From contig DASXVO010000007.1 in the NCBI GenBank assembly GCA_036504215.1, positions 46,599 through 110,598 of the forward strand: a DNA stretch of 64,000 nucleotides, read 5' to 3'. This DNA comes from Vicinamibacterales bacterium (GTDB taxonomy: Bacteria; Acidobacteriota; Vicinamibacteria; Vicinamibacterales; Fen-181). Below the pieces are notes generated by a model. It saw only the letters and a list, made by a program, of their open reading frames with translations, did no database searches and had not been told where the DNA came from. The translations under genes were made by a program, and so were the position numbers. Below are positions 15,289-26,000 of this stretch, one piece after another (position 1 is the first letter of the stretch; every line of letters starts with the position of its first letter).

Positions 15289-17490
15289 ATGACGTCTCGT
15301 CGATTCACACCGTGCCGGGGGGCCGCGAGCGGCCTCCTGGCGATCCTCGTCGTCCTCGGCGGGGCCACCGCTGCGCGGGGGGCGGATACGGTCCACCCGC
15401 TGCGTGCCTCGACGCCGCCCATCATCGACGGCCGGCTGGACGAGGTCCTCTGGCAGAACGCGCCGAGCGCGTCCAATTTCAAGACCTGGCTCCCGGACTA
15501 CGGCGCCGACCTCTCCGAACGCACGATCGTCTACTACGCCTACGACGCGGAGAACCTCTACTTCGCCATCCGCGCCTTCGACCGCGAGCCGTCGAGGATC
15601 AAGGCATCGATGGCCAGCCGCGACAACACCCGTCAGGACGACTGGATCTGCATCAACCTCGACTCGTTCAACGATCAGCAGGCGCTCTACAGTTTCTACG
15701 TGAACCCGCTCGGCATCCAGTCCGACAGCCGGTTTGCCGCGAACAAGGAGGACCTCGGCTTCGATGCCGTCTGGTACAGCGCTGGTCGAATCGACGAGCA
15801 AGGGTACACCGTCGAGGTTCGCATCCCGTTCAAGAGCATCCGCTATACCCGCAAGAACCCGGTCACGATGGGAGTCATCGTCGAACGCATGATCAGCCGG
15901 AAGTCCGAGGACGGGACGGTTCCCGGGCTGGACCCGAGGATGGGGATGAACTTCGTCATCCAGACGCAGCCGATCGAGTTTGCGGACATCAGGCACTACA
16001 CGCTGCTCGAGGTGTTGCCTGCGGCCACCTACAGCCGCCAGCACGCCGCACAGGCGGGCCAGTTGCGGCAGACGTCGTCAGGGGCGGACGTCGGCGTGAC
16101 GGCCAAATTCGGCATCACCGCGGAGTTGACGGTTGACGGCACCTACAACCCTGACTTCAGTCAGGTGGAGGCGGACGCTGGCCAGATCGACGTCAACCTG
16201 CGAGCGCCGCTGTACTTCCCTGAGAAGCGTCCGTTCTTTCTCGAGGGCCAGGATGTCTTCAATCTCGGCGGGCCGGCGCAGACCGGGCCGCTGCAGGCGG
16301 TGGTCCACACGAGGACGATAGGGGACCCGTTGACCGGCGTGAAACTCAGCGGCAAGGTGAGCCGCCGCGACACGCTGTCCGTTCTCTACGCCGCCGACGA
16401 ACTGGCGGCGACCGGAGGGTCCCCTCGACGCCCGGGTGCGGAACCCGATTACGCCCACGTGACGGTGCTCCGCTACAAGCACGCGCTGAACCAGGACGCC
16501 TACCTGGGCGGGTTCGTGACCGACCGCGAGCAAGGGTCGGCGTTCAACCGCGTGGCGGGTGGCGACGGCACGATTCGGCTGAGCGATTCGGCGGCGCTCG
16601 GGTTCTACGCCCTGGGGTCGGCCACCGGAGTCGACAACGAGCCCAGCGCCGCGGCCGGGCGCGCGGTCGGCGTGGAGTATTTCCGCGACACGCGGAACCT
16701 CGCGCTCACGTTCGGAGGAAACGACATCTCGCGTGAGTTCGCCACCGAGACCGGCTACCTGACGCGCAACGGCGTGACCAGCGTCCGTGCCATTGTCGGA
16801 CCAAAGTTCTATCCCAGCCGAGGGATCGTGCGGCGCATCGAGACGTCGTTGACGACCGAGCAGACGCGCGACGCGTTCAGTGGCATCTGGGAGACGTTCA
16901 ATCAGGCGTCCGCCACCGTACGCTTCCGCGGGGCCATCTCGTGGCAATCGGCCTACCACCTGTCGAGCGAAGTGTTCTCGGGAAAGAAGTTCGGCACGTC
17001 TGGATTCTCGACGACCGTGTCGGCGCAAGTGACCAAGCGGGTGCGGCTGAGCGGGAGCGTGGCCGGACGCGACGCCATCTACTACTCGACCGAGCCGTTC
17101 GGCGGGCATACCGTGCAGGCTGTCGCGGCCGTCGTCTACCAGCCGTCGGAACAATGGTACCAGCAGGTGTCGGTCACCTACGCCAACTTCGATCGCGCCT
17201 CGGGTGGCGAGCGGCTGTACGACTACGCGATCGCGCGCAGCAAGACCAGCTTCCAACTGAATCGCTTCCTGTTCTTCCGTGCGATTCTCGAGTACAACTC
17301 GTTCCGCCGGCAGTTGCTCACCGACTTTCTCGCGTCGTTCACCTACATCCCGGGAACCGTGCTCTTCGCCGGTTACGGGTCGCTCTACGAGCGGACCAGG
17401 TGGGACGGTCTCGAGAACGTGCGCGTCCAGTCGTTGCGCGAGGTTCGCCGCGGCCTGTTCCTCAAGGCATCGTACAACTGGCGCCTGTAG
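15289..17490 (+). CDS. DUF5916 outer-membrane protein with a CBM9-like N-terminal domain
   Basis: About 733 residues. A signal peptide (cleavage near ARGAD) is followed by a CBM9-like beta-sandwich domain (about 35-230, beginning PPIIDGRLDEVLWQNAP), which in related exported proteins binds carbohydrate. A long C-terminal region of amphipathic strands with aromatic belts ends in Y-N-W-R-L, as expected for a beta-barrel of the DUF5916 type. YFPEKRPFFLEGQDVF is a very typical family segment. The ATG at 15289 is chosen; a GTG at 15271 in the same frame is possible, and neither has a clear ribosome site. Such proteins are frequent in Acidobacteria and Bacteroidetes. The substrate is unknown. Confidence 0.85.
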   Translation: MTSRRFTPCRGAASGLLAILVVLGGATAARGADTVHPLRASTPPIIDGRLDEVLWQNAPSASNFKTWLPDYGADLSERTIVYYAYDAENLYFAIRAFDREPSRIKASMASRDNTRQDDWICINLDSFNDQQALYSFYVNPLGIQSDSRFAANKEDLGFDAVWYSAGRIDEQGYTVEVRIPFKSIRYTRKNPVTMGVIVERMISRKSEDGTVPGLDPRMGMNFVIQTQPIEFADIRHYTLLEVLPAATYSRQHAAQAGQLRQTSSGADVGVTAKFGITAELTVDGTYNPDFSQVEADAGQIDVNLRAPLYFPEKRPFFLEGQDVFNLGGPAQTGPLQAVVHTRTIGDPLTGVKLSGKVSRRDTLSVLYAADELAATGGSPRRPGAEPDYAHVTVLRYKHALNQDAYLGGFVTDREQGSAFNRVAGGDGTIRLSDSAALGFYALGSATGVDNEPSAAAGRAVGVEYFRDTRNLALTFGGNDISREFATETGYLTRNGVTSVRAIVGPKFYPSRGIVRRIETSLTTEQTRDAFSGIWETFNQASATVRFRGAISWQSAYHLSSEVFSGKKFGTSGFSTTVSAQVTKRVRLSGSVAGRDAIYYSTEPFGGHTVQAVAAVVYQPSEQWYQQVSVTYANFDRASGGERLYDYAIARSKTSFQLNRFLFFRAILEYNSFRRQLLTDFLASFTYIPGTVLFAGYGSLYERTRWDGLENVRVQSLREVRRGLFLKASYNWRL

Positions 17491-17590
17491 ATCGAGGCGT
17501 CGTCGCGCCTCTCGCGCAACCGGCCACGGGCGCGACGCTCCTTCGGAAAGCCACTCGACGGACCGCCAAGGGCACGTGGACTGCACGAAC

Positions 17591-17609
17591 ACGACCGACT
17601 GGCGGTCGT
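17591..17609. terminator. Hairpin between the DUF5916 gene and lhr (convergent)
   Basis: ACGACCG, a 5-nt loop and CGGTCGT form a 7-bp stem in the 183-bp gap between two converging genes. There is no U-tract on either side. Confidence 0.35.
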
Positions 17610-17673
17610 CCGAACCGGCGATCGAGCCTGTGCGGCCTCTGCGGGTTCGGGGATAGAATTTCGAGTTTCCGGC

Positions 17674-20600
17674 TCAGGAACGCCCGGCGTCTTTCGGGGG
17701 CGCGGCCTGGAACCCCGTGGCGCGCCGCCCGAAGCCGGCGTCGACGAGGTACGGCGCCAGCGGGTGGCGCGTCGCGTCCACACCATCGATCTCGCCAATC
17801 AACATCCCATCGCGTTCGCTGCCGCCGGTGGCGAGCGCGTAGAGCATGCGGGCGACCTCGCGCGCCACGAGCGTGCGTGATGGCTCGTCCTCGGGCAGGA
17901 ACGTGAGGAACTGGCGATCCGCCCTTCCGACGTACGCCGCGAGGCTGCCGTTGACGAGCGCGACGCCCGCGCCGGCCGAGCGCGTCGGACCGCGCCGCGC
18001 CTCGCGTCCCGGCTCCGTCGCCGACGGCCACCGCAGGATGGCACCATATGGATTCGCGGGATCGGTCGCAGCCAGATAGACGGTCTGCGGCACGTCGGGT
18101 TCGTCGCCTACCGAGCGCAGGAGGTCCACCGCCCCCGGCAACGCGAACTGGGTGGCGCCCAGGTTGCCCACGAAGTAGCCGCGCCGGATCCGACCGGCTT
18201 CTTCCATCGCCTTGAAGACGTCGTACACCGCGCTGAACCCGCCGGGAAGGTACTCGACCGCCACCGCCTCGCGTGTGACGACCCCGTGACGGGCGAGCAA
18301 CTGCTCCGCGACGGCCGCCGCCCATTCGGTCGGTGACGCGGGCCTTCCGACGCAAGACGCGACGAGCGACCACCGCCCCTCAGCGGTGGGCGGCGTCAGC
18401 CTGCGCGACCGAAATGCGCGGGAGCCGTCTCGTCGGCGCTGACGGGGTGGGGGCTGCGTGAACGCCCGGAGCGCATGGAAGGTGTCGTTCGTCACGACGC
18501 CGCGCCAGGTGAGATCCCACAGCGTCTCGACCGTGTCCCCCGGGTATCCGCCTCCACACGCCGCGTGAATGGCTGCGAAGAAGCATGCCCCTTCGCGTCG
18601 GAGGTGCTCGATGATCGTGCGCGCCCGATCGTCGGGCTCAGCGGCGAGGCCCACGGCGGGCGGCGACAGACGGGCCAAGTGATCGGTCAGGTACAGGGCG
18701 ATGCGGCCGTCGCGCTCGCCGATCGGATCGAGGCCGGTCCACACGATTTCGCCGGCGCCAGCCAGAAGGTCGAGGTCCGATGGGCGGTAGCCGTCGAGCC
18801 GCGCGGGCAGGATGTCGCGCTCGAGCAGCGAGGCGACGAGCGGCGCGCCCTGCAGTTGCTCGACGACATCGAGCAGCGCGTCCACGCCGCGGCGGCGCAG
18901 CGCCAGGCCGTGCCACGTCACGGCCAGCCGCCCGAGCGCAGCGGCACTGACCGGCTCGACCTGATGGCGAAGGCGCGCGAGCGACCGTTGTCGAATCTGA
19001 CGGAGGGCGTCGGCCTCACACCACTCGTGGCCGACGCGCCCGGGGCGGAACGCGCCCTGGAGCAGGCGGCCGCGGGCGGCCAGCCGTCCCAGCGCAAGGG
19101 CGGCCGTGCCGGGCGCCAGGCCGAATCGTGCGGCCAGTTCCTCGGTGGTGAAGGGACCGTGCGTGCGCGCGTAGCGCAGCGCGAGATCGCCGAGCGGGTC
19201 GGCGACCGGCTCGAGCAGCGCGTCGGGGAGGCCGGCCGGCAGCCGAACCCCCAGCGCGTCGCGGTAGCGTGCCGCGTCTTCGACCGCAATCAGGCGGGCA
19301 TGCCCCGCCACCCTCAGTTCGACTGCACGGCGTGCATCGAGGAGCGACCGGGTCGCGCGCACGACCACCTCCGACATCGCACGCGCCCGAATCTCCGGCA
19401 CGCTGAGATCCCCCACACGAAGCAGCAGATCGTGCAGGCCATCCGCGTGACGCACACGATACCGTTCGTCGGTGTGCTGCAACTGCTGCTCGACCTCATC
19501 GATCACCGCGGGGTCGAGCAGTTCCCGCAGTTCGATGTTACCGAGCAGGTCCTTGAGTTGCGTCTGGTCGACGAGCAGCGCCTGCGCCCGTCGTTCGGCG
19601 AGCGGCGCGTCGCCGTCGTAGATGAAGTTGGCGGTGTAGGAGAAGAGCAACGACGCCGCGAACGGCGACGGCGCCTCGGTATCGACGACCGCCACGCGCA
19701 TGGTCCGGTTGGCGACGCGGGCCAGCACGTCGGCGAGCGCCGGCACGTCGAACTGGTCGCGAAGGCACTCGCGATAGGTCTCGAGCAGCGCAGGAAACGA
19801 CCCGAAACGAGCCGCCACCGCCAGGAGATCGGAGGCCCGCTTTCGCTGCCGCCAGAGCGGGGTCCGGGCGCCGGGCCGCCGTCGCGGCAGGAGCAGGGCA
19901 CGCGAGGCCACCTCCCGGAAGCGCGCGGCGAAGAGCGCCGTGCCGCCGAGTTGCTGCAGCAGCAGCCGCTCCGCCTCGTCGGGAGACGGCAGCAACAACG
20001 CCGGATCCGGGGGCTGGTCCGCGTCCGGAAACCTCACGACGAAACCGTCGTCGGACCACATCGTCTCGACGTCGAGGTCGCGCTGCTCGCGGATCCTCGC
20101 CTCGGCCACCATGGCCCAGGGAGCCAGGACCTGGCCGCCGAACGGGGCCAGCAGGCACACGCGCCAGTCGCCCAGTTCGTCGCGGTAACGTTCGATCACG
20201 ATCGTCCGGTCGTCCGGGACCGCCTGCGTGGCCCGCTCCTGATCGCCCAGGTACTGCAGCAGGTTCTCGGCGGCTGTGCGGTCGAGGTCATGGTCGCCAA
20301 TCAGCCGGGACAGCGCAGCGCCACGAGACATCCCGCGCAGTTCCCGAACCAGGCGGCCGATGCCCAACCCGAGTTCGAGGGGCCGCCCGGGACGGTCGCC
20401 GTGCCAGAACGGCATCTTGCCCGGTTGGCCGGGCGCGGGCGACACGAGCACCCGGTCGTGGGTGATCTCCTCGATCCGCCAGGTGGACGCGCCGAGCACG
20501 AACGTCTCGCCGACGCGCGACTCGAACACCATCTCCTCGTCGAGTTCGCCCACGCGCGCTGCCTTCTTGCCGGCGCCGGCGAGGAAGACGCCGTACAAGC

Positions 20601-22203
20601 CACGGTCGGGAATCGTCCCGCCGTTCGCGATCGCCACACGCCCCGCGCCCTGCCGTGTCGTGAGGGCGCCGCCGATCCGGTCCCATGTCAGGCGAGGGCG
20701 CAACTCCGCGAACTCGTCCGACGGATACCGGCCGGAGAGCATGTCGAGCACGCTTTCGAACATCGGCCGGGAGAGCGCCGCAAACGGCGCCGCGCGGCGA
20801 ACGACGGCGAACAGATCGGCGATGGGCCACGGTTCGACCGACACCATGGCGACGATCTGCTGCGCCAGCACATCGAGCGGGTTCCGGGGGTATCTGGTCG
20901 CCTCGACCCGCCCCTCGTGCATCGCCCGCGTGACGGCAGCGCAGGCCACGAGGTCCGCGCGAAACTTCGGAAAGATGATGCCCTCGCTGACCGCGTTCAC
21001 CTGGTGGCTGGCCCGGCCGATGCGCTGCACGCCGCTTGCCACTGACGGCGGCGCCTCGATCTGGATCACCAGGTCGATCGCCCCCATGTCGATGCCGAGT
21101 TCGAGCGACGAGGTGGCCACGAGCGCCGGGATCCGCCCGGCCTTCAGCGCCTCCTCGATTTCGACGCGCTGCTCTCGGGCCAGCGACCCGTGGTGCGCCC
21201 GGGCGATCGTCTCGCCGGCCAGTTCGTTGATTGCGCCGGCAAGCCGCTCGGCCAGGCGCCGGCTGTTCGCGAACAGCAGCGTGCTGCGGTGCGCCCTGAT
21301 GAGTTCGAGCAGGCGCGGGTGAATGCTCGACCAGATCGACGGCGCCGCCGGACCCTGAGCGGTCGGACCGCTCGGGATGTCGCCCGGCCTCGCGAGCTTC
21401 GCGAGATCCTCGACCGGCACCTCGACCGTCAATTTGAGCGGCTTCGGCTGCTGCGCATCGACGGTCGTGACCGGACGGTAGCGGACGGTCGGCTCGTCAC
21501 CACCCGGCGCACCAGCGACATCCGCCCGGTCGCCATCCGCTCCGCCGAGAAACCGCGCGACCTCTTCGAGCGGCCGCTGCGTGGCCGACAGGCCGATCCG
21601 CTGGAGCGAACCCGCGCACACGGCCTGCAGGCGCTCGATCGACAGCATGAGGTGCGAGCCGCGCTTGGTCGGCACCAGGGCGTGGATTTCGTCCACGATG
21701 ACCGTCTCCACCGATCGCAGAACCTCGCGAGATCGCGACGTGAGCAGCAGGTAGAGCGACTCCGGAGTGGTGATCAGGATATCGGCCGGCTCGCGGAGGA
21801 ACCGCGCGCGTTCGGACGCCGGCGTATCACCCGTGCGGATCGAGACGGCGGGCACGACATAGGCATCCCCACGCGCGTCGGCAAGGTGCGCGATTCCGGT
21901 GATCGGCGAACGCAGGTTGCGCTCCACGTCCACGGCCAGCGCCTTGAGCGGCGAGACGTAGAGGACCCGGCAGCGCCGATCCTTCGGCGGCAGCGGCGCG
22001 AACATCACCCGGTTGATCGCCCACAGGAACGCTGCCAGCGTCTTGCCGCTGCCCGTTGGCGACAGGATCAACGTTGAATCACCGCGAGCGATCGCCGGCC
22101 AGCCGAGCGATTGTGGCCGGGTCGGCTGGCCGAACGACGAGACGAACCATCTCTGCACGGCGGGGTGGAAGAGCCCGAGCGGACGGGGCGTACGCCTGGT
22201 CAC
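17674..22203 (-). CDS. lhr: Lhr-type large DEAD/DEAH helicase
   Basis: A superfamily 2 ATP-dependent helicase of about 1509 residues, the length of full Lhr proteins. Motifs in order: LSPTGSGKT (47-55, Walker A), VSPLKALAVD (Ia), VIVDEIHALV (II), LSATQRP (III), FANSRRLAERLA (IV) and QRIGRASHQV (VI). Lhr winged-helix and C-terminal domains follow. Lhr proteins unwind 3'-tailed DNA/RNA hybrids and are linked to DNA repair. The start is taken as GTG at 22203, just upstream of the family N-terminus; no strong ribosome site is seen. The frame stays open upstream into the FHA gene, which is not part of this protein. It may be co-transcribed with the FHA gene 19 nt upstream. Confidence 0.9.
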   Translation of the reverse strand: MTRRTPRPLGLFHPAVQRWFVSSFGQPTRPQSLGWPAIARGDSTLILSPTGSGKTLAAFLWAINRVMFAPLPPKDRRCRVLYVSPLKALAVDVERNLRSPITGIAHLADARGDAYVVPAVSIRTGDTPASERARFLREPADILITTPESLYLLLTSRSREVLRSVETVIVDEIHALVPTKRGSHLMLSIERLQAVCAGSLQRIGLSATQRPLEEVARFLGGADGDRADVAGAPGGDEPTVRYRPVTTVDAQQPKPLKLTVEVPVEDLAKLARPGDIPSGPTAQGPAAPSIWSSIHPRLLELIRAHRSTLLFANSRRLAERLAGAINELAGETIARAHHGSLAREQRVEIEEALKAGRIPALVATSSLELGIDMGAIDLVIQIEAPPSVASGVQRIGRASHQVNAVSEGIIFPKFRADLVACAAVTRAMHEGRVEATRYPRNPLDVLAQQIVAMVSVEPWPIADLFAVVRRAAPFAALSRPMFESVLDMLSGRYPSDEFAELRPRLTWDRIGGALTTRQGAGRVAIANGGTIPDRGLYGVFLAGAGKKAARVGELDEEMVFESRVGETFVLGASTWRIEEITHDRVLVSPAPGQPGKMPFWHGDRPGRPLELGLGIGRLVRELRGMSRGAALSRLIGDHDLDRTAAENLLQYLGDQERATQAVPDDRTIVIERYRDELGDWRVCLLAPFGGQVLAPWAMVAEARIREQRDLDVETMWSDDGFVVRFPDADQPPDPALLLPSPDEAERLLLQQLGGTALFAARFREVASRALLLPRRRPGARTPLWRQRKRASDLLAVAARFGSFPALLETYRECLRDQFDVPALADVLARVANRTMRVAVVDTEAPSPFAASLLFSYTANFIYDGDAPLAERRAQALLVDQTQLKDLLGNIELRELLDPAVIDEVEQQLQHTDERYRVRHADGLHDLLLRVGDLSVPEIRARAMSEVVVRATRSLLDARRAVELRVAGHARLIAVEDAARYRDALGVRLPAGLPDALLEPVADPLGDLALRYARTHGPFTTEELAARFGLAPGTAALALGRLAARGRLLQGAFRPGRVGHEWCEADALRQIRQRSLARLRHQVEPVSAAALGRLAVTWHGLALRRRGVDALLDVVEQLQGAPLVASLLERDILPARLDGYRPSDLDLLAGAGEIVWTGLDPIGERDGRIALYLTDHLARLSPPAVGLAAEPDDRARTIIEHLRREGACFFAAIHAACGGGYPGDTVETLWDLTWRGVVTNDTFHALRAFTQPPPRQRRRDGSRAFRSRRLTPPTAEGRWSLVASCVGRPASPTEWAAAVAEQLLARHGVVTREAVAVEYLPGGFSAVYDVFKAMEEAGRIRRGYFVGNLGATQFALPGAVDLLRSVGDEPDVPQTVYLAATDPANPYGAILRWPSATEPGREARRGPTRSAGAGVALVNGSLAAYVGRADRQFLTFLPEDEPSRTLVAREVARMLYALATGGSERDGMLIGEIDGVDATRHPLAPYLVDAGFGRRATGFQAAPPKDAGRS

Positions 22204-22222
22204 GGAGTGATCGTACAGGGAC

Positions 22223-23011
22223 TCACCCAATCTCGAACCGGAGGCACGCTTGACCGATGTAGATCTCGTCGCCCGACTGGAGCTTGGTCCCGCGCGGGCT
22301 GCCGCTCGGGAGCGCGATCGTGCGGCCCTCGCGGAAGACTCGCGTGCCGAACGAGCTTCGATCGTCGAAGAGCCGGTATTCGCCGGACGCCGTGACCGTG
22401 ATGTGAGCGTGCGCTCGCGACACGGTCTGGTTGATGCTGCTGTCGCTGTCGGCAAACACCACCTGGTTGCGGCGGACGACGCGCCTGTCCTTGTCCACCA
22501 CGTCGGCAATCCGCCCGATGTTCGTGCGCTCGCCGCTGAGCAGATAGCTCCTGCGGGTCGTCTCGCCCTTGACGACCGAGAGATGCGCCGGCCCGGCGGC
22601 AACCTGCACCTTCGTCGCGCCGCGCTCCTGCTTCTGGCAGACCACGCGGAAGACGTGGCCGGTTTCCCAGTCGGATCCCGCGCGGCGGACGAACTTCACC
22701 TGGACGTCCAGGCCGTGCGGGCGCGGGCAGCCGGCCATGCGCAGCCGCTCTTCGACGGCGGCCGCCAGTCCGGCGTCCTCGCCGAGAACGGCCTCCATCG
22801 ACGCGCGCTGCCGGGCGTCGCCGGCCACGACTTCGATCGTGACCCGGTCGTACGGGAACACGTGACGCGACCGGCCGGCCGGCTGTACCTGCTCCTCGAC
22901 GTGGTCGAGCGCCGCCTTCCGGATCTCGATCGGCTGCAGCGCGATATTGCTGCGCGATGCGAGCCGCTCCAACCGCTTCTCGACCTTCGCCACCTTGTCC
23001 AGGATGCCCAT
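22223..23011 (-). CDS. FhaA-like protein: N-terminal DUF3662-type domain plus C-terminal FHA domain
   Basis: A 262-residue cytoplasmic adaptor. Residues about 1-125 resemble the domain found at the N-terminus of mycobacterial FhaA. Residues about 165-262 form a forkhead-associated domain with GR in NIGRIADVV, SRAHAHI and FDDRSSFGTRV, so it should bind phosphothreonine peptides. It starts 2 nt after the stop of the SEDS-PBP gene. It sits in a run with a Ser/Thr kinase, a PP2C phosphatase and another FHA protein, so the likely ligand is a phosphorylated member of this cluster. In mycobacteria FhaA binds phosphorylated MviN and influences peptidoglycan synthesis; that role here is inferred by analogy. 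Confidence 0.83.
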   Translation of the reverse strand: MGILDKVAKVEKRLERLASRSNIALQPIEIRKAALDHVEEQVQPAGRSRHVFPYDRVTIEVVAGDARQRASMEAVLGEDAGLAAAVEERLRMAGCPRPHGLDVQVKFVRRAGSDWETGHVFRVVCQKQERGATKVQVAAGPAHLSVVKGETTRRSYLLSGERTNIGRIADVVDKDRRVVRRNQVVFADSDSSINQTVSRAHAHITVTASGEYRLFDDRSSFGTRVFREGRTIALPSGSPRGTKLQSGDEIYIGQACLRFEIG

Positions 23012-23013
23012 AG

Positions 23014-26000
23014 CTACCTGATCACTTCCAGCTTCTTCGCGGCCGTCACGATGTTTCCCGCGATCGGCGCCGCGGCGGTTCCGCCGTGGCCGCCATGTTC
23101 CACGAGCACGGCAAACGCGATGCGACTGAACGTTCGCGGTGGAGCCGTCGCCGGTGCTGCGGTCGCGGGGGGTGCGGCGCTCGTCGCCGGCACCGCGACT
23201 GGGATGCTCGCCGGCCCGCCGAACGGCGCGAAGCCGATGAACCACGCGTGCGCCCCGGCGTCCTGCACTTCGGCCGTGCCGGTCTTGCCCGCGATGGGCG
23301 GCTGCAGGTCCTTGAGGCTCCGGCCGGTCCCTTCCAGCACCACGCGCCGCATGGTGTGGCCGAGGCCCTGCGCCAGCGGCGCCGTCAGCACCGGGCGCGG
23401 AGCATCCGTGCGACGATTGGTCTCGTCGACGATCCATCGGCCCTGCGGCATCGCACCGTCGGCGGCTATCGTCGCCGCCACGCGTGCCATCTTGAAGGGC
23501 GTGGCCAGCACCTGCCCCTGTCCGTAGGCCGCGAACGGCAGCGTGTCGCGCACCTGCTTCGCGCTCTCGGGCTGGCCGAGCGAAATCTCGAAGAGCCCGG
23601 CCGTCTCCTGCAGCGCCGGCGCGCCGAGCTGCAAGCCGAGCTGCGCAAAGTACGCATTGCACGACACGATGAGGCCGCGCTCCATTTCCGTCGTCCCGTG
23701 CGGGGTCTTGTCCGCCGGGTCGTCGCGGATCGGTCGGTTCCAACCCGGGAGCTGCTTGCCCACGCGCCCATCGGGCAGCCGCTCGCACGTGAACGCCTGG
23801 TGCGTGAGCGCCGTGTCCTTGCGCAGGGCGGCCGTGGCCGTGACGACCTTGAAGGCCGACCCCGGCGGATAGAGACCGTACCGCGCGCGGTCCAGCAGCC
23901 GCTCATCCGGGTCGGTGGTCGTCGTGTCGTTGGCGGGCTTCACGGCAAGACCCGGCGAAACCGACGGCCATGGATAGCTGACCGACGCGAGCAGGTCGCC
24001 GTCGGGCGTGAGCACGACCGCCGCACCCTCCTTCTGCCCGGCCCGGTCGACGCCGGCTTTCAGGATCGAGGCAACCTGGAGCTGCAGCCGGATGTCGATC
24101 GCGAGCCGAATGTCGCGTGGCCGCGTCAGGAGGCGCTGCACCGTTTCGTCCTGCGGCTGATACCGATGACGGAGCAGCGGCAGCAGTTCGGTGAGATCCC
24201 TCCGGATGACCTTGGTCACCTTTCCGGTTCGCGAGTCCGTCACGTCCACGACCCGGGCATGGTCGTTGTACCCGCGCAGCCGTGCGTCGCTGTCGCGTTC
24301 GATGAACGACGTGTTCCCGGCCGCCCAGTTCACCTGGCTGCGCCAGTCGCCGAGCAGATGGAAGGTCACCCCGCCGAACGGGTAGCATCGCGACGTGGTG
24401 GCCGGGCAGACGTCGGTTGGCGCGATGCCGAGCGCCGTCAGTTCCGTGGCGTGCGCCTGGAGGTCCGCCACGCGGCTCGTGGCCAGCGGAATCCCGTTGC
24501 GGTCGGTGATCGTCCCCCGCACGATCTGCTGCGCGGCGGCCAACAAGCGCGGGTTGTACTCGAAGCGCCGGACGCCGTCGGCCTGAACGGTCAGCGCGGT
24601 GGCGGCCACCGTGCGGTCGGCCGCGAACGTCTGCAGGAAGCCGACCCGAACGACCACGGCGATGAGCACCGCGGCCATGGCCCCGGCCACCCACCAGACC
24701 GGCCGCGCGAACTCCGGCTTGTCGTCGTGAACGGCGCTGCCCGCGCTGATCGAGAGCAGGATGCCGAACGCGAGGAAGTTGGCAATCATCGACGAACGGC
24801 CGTAGCTCAGGAACGGCGTCGCGACGCCCGTGAGCGGCATCAGACCGAGCAGCCCCGCCGAGATGAGCAGCAATTGCAGGAAGATGCCGAGCGTCAGGCC
24901 GAGCGCCAGGAAGCACGTGTAGTCGCCGGGCGCCCGCAGGGCTATCCGCAGCGAGCGATAGGCGAGCACGCCGTTGAGCACGAACACGACCGCGAGTCCG
25001 ACGAGCCCAAGTTCCTCGCCCACCGCCGCGAGAATCAGGTCCGTGTGGCCCGCCGGAATGACGTGCGGATCGCCCAACCCGAGCCCCGTGCCAGTCGCCG
25101 CGCCGGTGCCGAGTGCCCAGAGCGCATGGGCGATCTGATCGCCGCCGCGCACGGGGTTGTCCCACGGCGACAGCCACATCTGGATCCGCTGCACGACCGT
25201 GTGCGGATAGCCGAGCGCGTAGCCGCACGCAAAACCGGCGGCGAGCAACAGCAGGCCGATGGCGACCATCGTGACGCGGCCGCGCGCGACGCCGTACATC
25301 GCCAGGAACACGCAGGCGAGCACGAGTGCCGGCCCAAGATCCTTCTGCAGGAAGAAGAAGAGCAGGACGAGGCCCATGCCGATCAGCACGGGCAGCACGT
25401 AGTCGAATCGTGGCACGTCGAGGCCGAGCCGGCCGGCCGCCCCGAGCTTCGGCTCCTTCAGCGCGCGCAGCAGTTCCCACCGGTTCGCGAAGTATCCGGC
25501 CAGGAACAGGACCACCAGCACACGAATCGCCTCGACGGGTTGCACGCCCATCAGGTTGACCTTCGCATCGCTGCTGCCCGGCCCGCTGCCGAACGCGATG
25601 AGGAGCAGCGAGAGGGCGACGGCGCCGAGGAGGGGCACGTAGCTGAGTTTGCGCAGCAGCGACCGCTGGAAGCTGAACGCCGCGGCCGCCGCCAGGACGA
25701 GGCAGCCGACGAGCGTGCCCTGAGCGAAGCGTGCGTAGAATGCCGCGTCGCGCAACGGATCGCGCATCCCGACCATCATGACGAAGCCGATCCCGCACAG
25801 GACATGGACGATCGGCAGCAGCACCGGATCGGCGGCGGACCGGCGCAGCCGGAGCCAGGCGTGCGCCAGGTAGAAGCCCGGGAAGAACAGGGCGATGGCG
25901 AGCCACAGTTGGCCGCGGTACGAGGCCGGCGTACGGACGACGAGCGCTCGACGCAGCGCCGCGAGCTGTGCCGGCGTGAGCAGGGAGATCTTGACGTCGG

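Noticed and set aside
22204..22602. N-terminal extension of the Lhr helicase into the FHA gene
   Set aside because: The extension reads a shifted frame of the FHA coding region. The helicase family begins just after the GTG at 22203.
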